Origin: Lojkania enalia
Taxonomy: Eukaryota; Ascomycota; Dothideomycetes; Pleosporales
Direction of reading: 5' to 3'
NCBI GenBank assembly: GCA_010094045.1
Contig: ML986941.1
Span: forward strand, 8,867-21,759
Length of the DNA: 12,893 nt
Position numbers and translations under genes: made by a program. Of this stretch, positions 1 to 8,066 are shown piece by piece (the stretch's first letter is position 1; each line of letters begins with the position of its first letter). The notes beneath the pieces are model-generated. The model had not been told where the DNA came from. It saw nothing but the letters and a program-made list of their open reading frames with translations, and made no database searches.

Positions 1-1562
1 TAAGTAAATATACTAATTAACTAGAGTTTAGATTTAGTCCTAAAAACCTTTAATAGTAATTTTAAAGGGTAAATACTATATTAATATATATAGAGTTTAG
101 AAGAGTAATTTAACTATTATAAAATTAAAAAATAAAAAGCCTTAAATATTTATATTAATAAGAGCGTTTAGTTATATACTAATACCTTTTAAATATAGGA
201 TAGTAGGAATTTAAAAGTACTTTCCTCTAAATAAATATAATAAATTAATATTTAATAAGTTATACTTATTTAAGTTTAGAATAGAAAGTTTTTCTAAACG
301 TTTCTATTTCCTACTTAAAAACTATCTAGATAGTATTTATTTATATCTAGGAACTTTTCTTCCTTAATCTTTTCTTATTTAACCTCTATTACTTATACTT
401 TAAAAACTATATATTTATTTATAAAATATTTTAGTTTACTATAATTATAATAATTATCTAGAGTTATATATCTTTTAGGTATAAGAGTTTTACTAGATTA
501 TTAGAGAGCGATTATAATAGAATAAAGTATTAATATTAGAGTAGATTAGAATAGTATTAGATTATAAGTTATTTTAGATAAATTCTTAAAAACCTTCTAA
601 TACTAATCTAAATTTATTTTAGCTATAATCTATAAGCTAATAGTTTATTTTAGAAGGCTAAAAATACTCCTTCTTTCTATATTATAGGCTGTTAAGTAGG
701 TAACTATAATATTAAAAGAGCCTTTCTATATATACTTAAAGCTAAAATTTAATATCTTTAAGCTAGAGAGAATTTTATTCTATAGATAGAAAAACTACTT
801 AAATTAGGATATAAATCCCCTAATAATTATACTAATAAAGTAAGCTTTAAAAGTTAGAAATACTTCTCTCTTATTTATTCTTAGGACCTAAAATATCTAT
901 TATACCTCTATCTTTTTATTATCTATAATAAAATATAATTATAGAAGTAAAATTATTTCTTTAGTATTTTTAAACTAATACTAGTCTAATTTAGCTAGGT
1001 ATTTTAGTTCTAAATACCCTTTTATAGTATTAGAGGTATATTTCTATACTAATACTATATATATACGCTCTATTAAATAGTAATCTATATTAATCTTAAG
1101 TTAGTCTAGAATTAAGGCTTACTATTATTTAAATATAAGTTTACTACTATTTATAAAACTTTTAATCTTAAGTATATATTTAATAAGGTAAATTTAAAAG
1201 GGTTTAAGAGTAACTAAAAAGTTTCTTATTAAAAGGGTTATAAAAGTTTTTTAATATATTATTAGTTCTAATTTAGTAGTTTATAATAGTTAATTAAGAC
1301 TAATAGTTCTCTATTATATTAAGTATATAATCTCCTCTTATAAAATTACAATTTATTTTTTAAGAGTTAGTTTACTTTAATTTTCTTCTAAATTAGATAG
1401 ATTCTTTATTATAAGCTTTATAAAGAGGGGTCTATCTATTATAGAGCCCCTTATAAAAGGTAATAGTTATTTTACACGCGTAGATAGAAGCTTACTTTTA
1501 CTATAACTTACGCGTATATTAGTTTTAGTATAAGAATTAGAAGGTAAATTATAGTTAGATAT
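1..1562 (-). pseudogene. Gag and start of pol (protease), family A left copy, destroyed by RIP
   Basis: This is the degenerate partner of the gag region at 8067-9359. The gag start codon of the right copy (8067-8069) maps to 1562-1560, where it reads ATA instead of ATG, so the start is lost. The zinc-knuckle segment maps to about 452-411 and the protease active-site triplet to about 156-148, where the catalytic Asp codon reads Asn. TAA and TAG stops occur densely in every frame and no open stretch of useful length survives. The relative frame offset between gag and pol seen in the right copy is also present here, because the copies align without gaps. The product would have been a nucleocapsid protein and a polyprotein protease. 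It is certainly not functional. Confidence 0.85.
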
Positions 1563-1738
1563 TAGCGGTTACTTCTAATTCTAATAGGTTATTAGTAGTC
1601 TTTAAGTTTCTACTTAAGTATACTCTACGCAGCTTTTCTAAAAGTAATCCTAATTATAGAGGATAGGAAGTTCTAAACTTAAAAGTTTTAATTAATAAAA
1701 AGTTTTTAAAATCTTCTCTAGATAACTAAATAATTTAA
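1563..1738 (-). other. 5' untranslated leader of family A, left copy
   Basis: This stretch matches the 176-bp leader of the right copy (7891-8066) on the opposite strand. It lies between the inner LTR edge and the destroyed gag start. No primer binding site can be recognised after RIP, and it carries no coding sequence. Confidence 0.7.
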
Positions 1739-2147
1739 TATAATAGTATATAAGTATTATAATCTAAACTAAATTAAATATATCTTAAATTTAAATATAG
1801 TTAAATAAATAATTAATATAATATTATTAAAGAAGCTATTATTAGTAGTATTAAGTTCTTCTATATAATATAATAGTATAGATAAGATAATAGGTCTAAA
1901 TATAGTATAAATCTACTTAAAAATATATAGAAGTATATAGGGGTTTAGAAACCTAAGAATTCTATTAATACCTATAGGCCTTATATAAAAGGATATAGAA
2001 GAACTATTAAGCTACTTATAAGGGAGTATATAACTATATACGGAAGGGAAAAGAAGCGGAGCTAAGAGTAGAATAAGATAAGTAAAAAGCTTTAGGATAA
2101 AATTATATATAAAGCTTTTTATAGAACAATTTCTTTATATTATTATA
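1739..2147 (-). repeat. Long terminal repeat (5' LTR) of family A, left copy
   Basis: This 409-bp segment is the reverse-complement partner of the LTR at 7482-7890. Similarity with the right copy stops just past 2147; the next bases no longer match beyond chance. Read on the minus strand it begins TATAATAAT and ends CTATTATA, the RIP-decayed forms of an end pair that probably was TGTAACG/CGTTACA. The 11-bp hairpin near the LTR start is kept as arms at 2081-2091 and 2111-2121, because both members of its outer C:G pair changed to T:A. The five bases outside the LTR, 2148-2152 (ATAAC), are where a target-site duplication would lie, but the other end is off the window. Confidence 0.8.
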
Positions 2148-2149
2148 AT

Positions 2150-3983
2150 AACTAAAAACTTCTAGCTATTATAGTATATTTTAAAAAGTAGTATATATAC
2201 CTATAAAGAGTAAAATAGTAAATTAAAGTCTATTATAATTATAAGAATCTTACTATTTTTCTTACTATTAAAACTTTTACCCCTAGGTAGATTAGATAAT
2301 TATAAGAACTAGTTATATTTAACTTTAAGATTATCTATATTAGCGGAAAATAAAACTAAAAAGTAGATATATTAAATAAACTATTAGAATATAAGTAAAA
2401 AAAAGAATTATAACTATACTACTAAGAAAATAATAAAATAGAAGTATAATATATAATTATTTAAAACTTATAGTAATAACTATTATTAAAAAAGTAAGCT
2501 AGATAATACTAATTAGAATAGTAATAAATAGAATACTTAAAGAACTCTAAAAATAAGAACTAGAATAGATAGATAGACTATTATACGTCTATAATTAAAT
2601 CTATATACTAGTTAAAGTTAAAAAAAAGTTTATTAGATAATTCTATAAAGCCTTTATATATAGATATTAAAAAAAAAGAGAAAATACTAGAATAAATCTT
2701 TAGAAGATTCTACTTTCCTAAAGTAAAAAAATAGATAAAGAATATATTATAAAAATATATAGACTATTAATAGAATAAATTTAATAGATATATATTTTAT
2801 AAACTATTATAAAATCTAAAAATACTAACTAGATTATAAATAGAAGTTACTATAGACTTTATTATTAAACTACTAAAGTTAAAAAACTATCCTAAACGAG
2901 AAGTATATAACTCTATTATAATAATTATAAATAGACTTATAAAATATACCTACTTTATTCTCTATAATAAAATATTACTAGTAGAATAAGTTGTAAATAT
3001 CTTTTTAAAATAGATTATTATATAATATAGAATACTATAGAAGATAATTATAGACTAAAATACAAAGTTTATTTTAAAGTTTTACTAAATAATTATAAAC
3101 TTACTAGAAATTAAATATAAGATATCTATAATATTTTATCTATAAATAAATAGAAAGATAAAATAAATAAACTAAATAATAGAGTAATATTTATAATACT
3201 ACTTTAATTTTAGATAAAATAATTAGGCGATACTACTACTAATAGTATAACTTATATATAATAGTACTATATATAGTATAACTAGAGTATTACTATTTAT
3301 AGTAAACTATAGGTATAAACTAAAAACCTATAATACTCTAATTAAAATAGTATTATAAGTACTATAAGTATTAAAATAAGTTAAGATTATTTAATAAATA
3401 TAAAATTTACTAAAGAAAAACCTCTAGTTTCTATAATATACTATAAAGAAATACTATAATAAGAAATATAAATAACTATCTTATTTTAAAAAGAGAGAAA
3501 AAGTCTAGCTACTATAATAAAATATTTAAAGTAAATAATTAAGTAGTAAATTAGATTATATTAAAATTAGACTATATAAAATTAAAAAATAAATATTACC
3601 TGTAAACTATTAACTTAAATTATCTATAACTATAAAAATCTATCTAATCTTCTATATTATATTTATAGAAAAGGTACCCTAAAATACTAAACTAATAGTA
3701 TATAATATAGACGTATATAGAGAAGACTAGAAATAGAAAGTTAAAAGAATAATAAAATATAAAATATAGAATAGTAAATAATATTATCTAATTAAATAGT
3801 TAGAAGTAGATAAATATAGAAACTTATAAAATAATACTTAAGAACTAGAAGAAAACTTTAACTTTATAGTATTATAAATATATTATAAAATCTAAATTTA
3901 TAAAAGAAGTTTAGAAATAGAATAATAGAATTAAATAATATTAACTATATTATAAGAGGTAACTCTACTTTAAAAAGAAGATC
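2150..3983 (+). pseudogene. Pol polyprotein remnant, family B: RNase H end, integrase, chromodomain
   Basis: One frame (codons starting at 2150) holds all domains for about 610 codons, interrupted only by TAA and TAG. RNase H C-terminal half: about 2150-2400, ending in a decayed form of the usual Ala-Asp-x-Leu-Ser-Arg motif (Asp codon 2366-2368). Integrase zinc-finger region: about 2640-2780; the two Cys codons before the Asn-Lys segment read Tyr. Integrase core: about 2843-3300, with Asp codons at 2855-2857 and 3053-3055 and the Glu codon at 3161-3163 changed to Lys; 35 residues lie between the second Asp and the Glu position, the classic D,D(35)E spacing. A stretch resembling the conserved Ser-Pro-Phe-Phe-Ala-Asn-Tyr motif follows near 3290. 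The chromodomain is at about 3734-3865. This would have been the enzyme set for reverse transcription and integration; it is dead. Confidence 0.85.
3734..3865 (+). other. Chromodomain remnant at the integrase C-terminus, family B
   Basis: In the same frame as the integrase, this stretch reads like a chromodomain. It has a Lys/Glu-Val-Lys/Glu-Arg-Ile start near 3737-3751, a Tyr-Tyr-Leu-Ile-Lys-stop block at 3782-3799 matching the usual Tyr-Leu-Val-Lys-Trp, and a Glu-Leu-Glu-Glu-Asn end at about 3842-3856 preceded by a stop where Trp is expected. In living chromoviruses this module binds methylated histone H3 tails or heterochromatin and steers integration there. The stops sit at Trp positions, as expected for TGG changed to TAG or TAA. 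The assignment rests on motif order and spacing only. Confidence 0.75.
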
Positions 3984-4924
3984 TATTTTATAATCTACCT
4001 CTTTTTCTTTCTTAAACTACTTCTATATATATTTATAACCCTCTATCTATTTATATTTTACTTATTTGCGAATTTTATAAAGATACTAAATTTTTATATA
4101 AGCTACTACTACCTTATTAAAAAATTATTTTAACTCTTCTTAGGTTAGATAAATTTTCTTCTCTAGTTTTATAACTTTAGTATCCTACTTTACTACTAAG
4201 AAGAATTAAGAATAAACTAGTAGTATAGGATTATAATATATAAGTAATATAAGTATTATAATCTATATTATATAATAAATATATACTAGTATAAAGGTAT
4301 TCTAAATAATATAATATTTTAGATATTTTCTTCTTATCTACTTTATAAATTAACCTCTTATAAAAATATTAGAAATAAGATATAATAGCCTCGCTTAAAT
4401 AGTTTATATAATTAATATAATAGTACCTATTTAGAGTTAAATAATAAAGAAGAGGTATTAGAAATATATATAATTTTAGCGAAAATAGTATATTAACCCT
4501 ATTATATACTAGTTTAGAATAGGAAAATTCTTAGGCTAAAAGCTTAAAAGGGGAAAATAGTATTATAGATATTTCTATAGAAGTTTTTATACTAGATTTA
4601 ATTAAGATCTAGAACTATATATAGCTAGAAAAATAAGGTTAATATAAGATATATAATATACTTAATAACTTAATTAACTAAATAACTACATATATTTAGT
4701 TACTTAATTAGCTAAATAATTAAGTAGAAAGAACTAGTAAGAAACTAAATTATATTTAATAATCTTATAACTCTAATATTTATAGCTCTTTATACTTAAC
4801 TTAAATATCTTTTATATACTCTACTTATATACTTCTATTATAAGTTTATAAGAATAATCTTCTTATAGTATATAATTATTTTTAGTTACTACTCTATCCT
4901 ATATTTAACTAGTTAGAAGCTATT
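3984..4924. other. AT-rich non-coding stretch, probably starting with the family B 3' LTR
   Basis: A purine-rich run (AAAAAGAAGATC, about 3972-3983) followed by TATTTTATAATC sits at the place where a polypurine tract and a 3' LTR beginning TGT would be expected in family B. The other LTR is outside the window, so the LTR length and end cannot be fixed. The stretch is about 80% A+T, almost devoid of CpA and TpG, and has no open frame. Around 4668-4724 it holds a small cluster of inverted and direct repeats listed separately. I recognise nothing else in it. Confidence 0.45.
4668..4724. repeat. Cluster of short inverted and direct repeats
   Basis: Two 8-bp dyads lie next to each other: AACTAAAT (4676-4683) with ATTTAGTT (4694-4701), and CTTAATTA (4703-4710) with TAATTAAG (4717-4724). 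In addition, 20 bp at 4668-4687 recur at 4702-4721 with two mismatches. In such AT-rich DNA some of this may be chance, but the nested arrangement is tighter than in the surroundings. Function is unknown; it could mark an element end. Confidence 0.5.
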
Positions 4925-6475
4925 ATACTTTTTAACTACCTTTAACAGCTTTTTTTTCTACTCTAGATATGTTTTCTAACTCTACCCTATTTTTAACTCT
5001 ATTTAACTACCTCTAACTATTCTTTTTTCTACTCTAAACCTATTTTCTAATTCTATTCTATTTCTAACCCTATTCTAGCTTTAACCTCTTTTAACTACCT
5101 CTACTACTTCTTTTTTCTATTTTAAATATCTTCTTTAATTCTATTCTAATTTTAACCCTCCTTAATTACTTCTAGTACTTCTTTATTCTATTCTAAATAG
5201 CTTTTTTAACTTTATTTCTATCTCTACTTCTATTTAACTATCTCTAACTATTCTTTTTTCTACTCTAAATATCTTTTCTAATACTATTCTAACTTTAACT
5301 CTATTTAACTACCTCTAGTATTTCTTTTTTCTATTTTAATCTACTTCTCTAATTCTATTTTAATTTTAACCCTATTTATCTACTTTTAATTCTTCTTTTT
5401 TCTATTTTATACTTGTTCTCTAACTCTATCCTAATTTTAACTCTACTTAACTACTTTTACTTATTCTTTTTTCTACTTTAAACTACTTTTCTATTTCTAT
5501 TCTAATTTTAACTCTATTTATCTACCTCTAATCTTTTTTTTTTCTATTCTATACTATTTTTCTAACTCTATTCTAATCTTAATCCTTTTTAACTATTTCT
5601 AGCTCTTCTTTTTTCTATTCTAATCTACTTTTCTAATTCTATTCTAATTCTATCTCTATTTAACTATTTCTAGCTATTCTTTTTTCTACTCTATATAATT
5701 TCTTTATTCCTACTTCTATTTTTTTTTTCTATTTAACTATTTTTAGTACTTCTTTTTTTCTATTTTAAATATTTTCTCTAATTCTATTCTAATTTTAATT
5801 CTATTTTACTACTTTTACTTCTTCTTTTTTCTACTTTAAATAACTTTTCTAATTTTATTCTAACTTTAACTCTATTTAACTACTCTTTACTACTCTTTTT
5901 TCTATTTTAGATAGCCTTTCTAACTCTATTTTAACTTTATTTCTATTTAACTACCTCTACTACTCCTTTTTTCTATTTTAAATAGCTTTTCTAATTCTAC
6001 TTCTATCTCTACTTCTATCTAACTACCTTTAACTATTCTTTTTTCTCCTTTAAATCCTTTTTCTAACTCTATTCTACTTGTAATTCTATTTAACTATTTC
6101 TACTACTTCTTTTTTCTATCCTAAATAGCTTTTCTAATTTTACTTCTATTTCTACTTCTATCTAATTATTTCTAACTATTCTTTTTTCTATTTTAAATAT
6201 CTTTTCTTATTCTATTCTACTTTCAACTCTCTTTAATTACTTCTAATCCTTTTTCTAATTTTACTTCTACTTTTAACTCTATCTAACTACTTCTATACTT
6301 CTTTTTTCTACTTTAAAATCCTTTTCTAATTCTACTTCTATTTTTAATACTATTTAATTATTTCTACTACTTTTATTTTCTATTTTAAATTACTTTTCTA
6401 ATTTTATTTCTAATTTTAACTCTACTTAACTATTTTTATCTATTTTTTTCTATTATAAATGTCTTTTTTTATCTT
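4925..6475. repeat. Minisatellite, 71-bp period, about 21 degenerate units
   Basis: A T-run ending in C, followed by TA and an A-rich spot, recurs with its C at 4958, 5029, 5117, 5188, 5260, 5331, 5402, 5473, 5544, 5615, 5686, 5760, 5831, 5902, 5973, 6045, 6116, 6188, 6308, 6380 and 6450. Spacing is 71 or 72 in nearly all cases. Exceptions are 88 (about 17 bp extra near 5060-5090), 74, 70, and 120 (a shortened unit near 6240-6290). A unit reads approximately TTCTTTTTTCTATTTTAAAT, then ATCTTTTCTAATTCTATTCT, then AATTTTAACTCTATTTAACT, then ACTTCTACTAC. It is about three quarters pyrimidine and nearly lacks G on the plus strand. The 71-bp length is not a multiple of three, which argues against a coding repeat. 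Units are diverged mainly by C/T exchanges, consistent with RIP acting on the array. Confidence 0.9.
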
Positions 6476-7481
6476 TTTTATACTATTATCATAATTTATT
6501 CTATTTTTTACTCTTAAAATTTTATTATATAATTATATTAACTCTTATTTAAAAAACTATATTTATTTTTATTTAAATAACTATATTAATTTTTATCTAA
6601 ATATAATATTTATATTACTTTAAGTATTTTTATATTTCTTTTCTTTCTTTTCTATTTTACCTTTTTTTTATAATATTATCTTCTTTTTAATTTTATTTTC
6701 TATTTCTTTTTTCTTTATTTTATTATAATATATATTTATATTTCTACTAAATATTTTCCCTATTATATATTTCTCTTCTTTTTATTATAATTATATTAAT
6801 TTATTTTTCTTTAAATTTCTATTTATTTTAATATAACTATTTTTTTTTACTTTATTTTTTTTTAAGATTTTTAAATTATACTACTACTTTTTATCTTATT
6901 TAATTTAATTTAGAAATAAATATTCTAATTTTATTTTCTTTTTATATTATTATTAACTCTATTACTTTCTTCTTATTAACTTTTCTTTTTTAAAATATAT
7001 TTTCTTTTATTTATCTTAATTTATTAATCTCTTTTATACTAATATTTAAAATATTAATAAATTCTTTTTTTTAATTATAAAAGAAATACTTTATTTATTT
7101 TTTAACTTCTTTTTTTTAAAAAATTTACTATATTACTACTTTATTTTTAATTTCTACCTACTTTCTATTTATTCTATATACTTTACTATCTTTATTCTTA
7201 TTATTCTATTCTATATTCTACTATATCAATAGTATAATTTAAATACTAACTACTATTATATTATGAAAATATTCTCTATAAACTTATTAAAAATACTTCT
7301 TCTCTAACTACTTTATATATACCTTTTAATTTCTACTAAGTTTTTCTAAGTAGCTATATTATTAGATTATTTAAACCTTCTTTTTAACCTCTACTACTAT
7401 CTAAACTAGTAGTACTATTATATTTAGCTACTAATATTAATTATTTATATCTAATCTAGTTATATAGTATTTTTAATTAAC
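6476..7481. other. T-rich non-coding stretch without recognisable genes
   Basis: About 1 kb that is very T-rich on the plus strand, with long pyrimidine runs at about 6630-6720. All frames on both strands are closed by TAA and TAG. A charged-looking reading exists on the minus strand around 7440-6600, but its stop density is higher than expected, so I do not call a gene. It ends exactly at the family A LTR. The five bases 7477-7481 (TTAAC) are the candidate left member of a target-site duplication, whose partner is out of the window. Confidence 0.6.
6547..6594. repeat. 24-bp tandem duplication
   Basis: Two adjacent 24-bp units (6547-6570 and 6571-6594) share the frame ATTTAAA...ACTATATT...ATTTTT with two mismatches, and a partial third copy appears to start at 6595. 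It lies just past the 71-bp array and is unrelated to that unit. Its origin and function are unknown. Confidence 0.6.
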
Positions 7482-7890
7482 TATAACGATGCAAAGAAAT
7501 CGTTCTACGAAAAGCTTTATATACAACCTTATCCCAAAGCTTTTCGCTTATCTTATCCTACCCCCGGTTCTACCCCTTTTCCCTTCCGTATATAGTTGCA
7601 CACTCCCTTATAAGTAGTTTAGTAGTTCTTCTATATCCTTTCGTACAAGGCCTATAGGTGTTAATAGAATTCCCAGGTCCCTAATCCCCCACGCACTCCT
7701 ATATGCCTCTAAGTAGATTCGTGCCGCATTCGGACCTATTATCTTACCTATACCATTATATTATATAGAAGAACTTAATACTGCCGGTAATAGCCTCTTT
7801 AATAATATCGCATCGATTGTTTATTTAAATACATCTAAGTCTAAAATATACTCAATTTAGTTTAGGTCGTAATACTTATATACCGTTACA
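7482..7890 (+). repeat. Long terminal repeat (5' LTR) of family A, right copy
   Basis: The 409-bp LTR is inferred from three signs. Similarity with the inverted left copy ends at this point. The sequence begins TATAACGAT and ends ACCGTTACA, which are inverted terminal repeats if the second base was G before RIP (TGTAACG with CGTTACA). Finally, gag starts 176 bp further on. Two adjacent dyads lie at the LTR start. The promoter and RNA start should lie inside; TATA-like AT tracts near 7821-7832 and 7871-7882 are candidates but not diagnostic. The identical 3' LTR is not in the window, so the boundary is not confirmed by direct repetition. Confidence 0.75.
7485..7546 (+). promoter_or_regulatory. 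Two adjacent hairpin-forming dyads at the start of the LTR
   Basis: AACGAT (7485-7490) pairs with ATCGTT (7499-7504) across 8 bases. CGAAAAGCTTT (7508-7518) pairs perfectly with AAAGCTTTTCG (7536-7546) across 17 bases. The second dyad survives in the RIP-decayed left LTR as an 11-bp perfect dyad in which the outer C:G pair became T:A. Candidate roles are a protein-binding site in U3 or a structure near the integrase-recognised end; the sequence does not tell which. Confidence 0.55.
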
Positions 7891-8066
7891 TTAAATTATT
7901 CAGTTACCTAGACAGGATCTTAGAGACCTCTTATTAACCGAAGCCTTTAGGTTTAGAACTTCCTATCCCCTACGATTAGAATTGCCTTTAGAAAAGCCGC
8001 GTAGAGTACGCCTAGGTAGAAACTTAGAGACTACTAATAACCTATTAGAATCGGAGGCAACCGCTG
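7891..8066 (+). other. 5' leader between LTR and gag start, family A
   Basis: This 176-bp stretch would contain the primer binding site and packaging signals. Directly after the LTR comes TTAAATTATTCAGTTACC, which I cannot match to a familiar tRNA 3' end; RIP may have altered it. It holds no coding sequence; the open frame running through it on the opposite strand is a shadow. Confidence 0.6.

Larger units (their letters stand above)
1..2147 (-). mobile_element. Ty3/gypsy LTR retrotransposon, family A, heavily RIP-mutated left copy (5' part)
   Basis: Read on the minus strand this is the same element as the one starting at 7482. Position x pairs with 9629 minus x from end to end without net insertion or deletion. 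The order is LTR (2147-1739), leader (1738-1563), gag (from 1562 down) and the start of the protease region near the window edge. In the outermost 60 bases there are six differences from the right copy, all C-to-T or G-to-A with the left copy as the changed one. A+T is roughly 80%. The remainder of the element (reverse transcriptase to 3' LTR) lies outside the window. Its 5' LTR abuts a broken RNase H frame at 2148, which suggests insertion into the family B element. The identification is firm because of the long match; precise termini rest on the LTR argument given at 7482. Confidence 0.9.
2148..3983 (+). mobile_element. Ty3/gypsy chromovirus, family B, 3' internal part, heavily RIP-mutated
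   Basis: This is the 3' half of a second gypsy element on the plus strand, different in sequence from family A. It opens in mid RNase H exactly where the left family A LTR ends, continues through the integrase, and finishes with a chromodomain and a purine-rich stretch near 3971-3983. The 5' half would lie beyond the left window edge, on the far side of the inserted family A element. Every recognisable domain is in one frame, so the decay is by point mutation and not by indels. A+T is about 80%. The domain order RNase H, integrase, chromodomain is that of the chromovirus branch of Metaviridae. Confidence 0.85.

Noticed and set aside
2148..2152. ATAAC (2148-2152) and TTAAC (7477-7481) as a matching target-site duplication
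   Set aside because: They flank two different insertions in opposite orientation, so they are not expected to match each other; the true partners are outside the window.
4925..6475. CRISPR-like array
   Set aside because: The whole 71-bp unit is repetitive with no unique spacers, it is degenerate, and the context is a fungal transposon graveyard.
6600..7440. A possible Lys/Glu-rich coding remnant on the minus strand with stops only at TAA and TAG
   Set aside because: With TG nearly absent, any frame here lacks TGA, and the stop density of this frame is higher than expected by chance. No family motif was found.
1..7481. Mitochondrial or other organellar DNA because of about 80% A+T
   Set aside because: The region contains nuclear gypsy-element remnants with directional C-to-T and G-to-A changes against a less AT-rich copy, so the composition is acquired and not organellar.
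7891..7910. Primer binding site directly after the LTR
   Set aside because: The sequence does not match a tRNA 3' end that I can name, and RIP may have changed it, so no specific primer is claimed.
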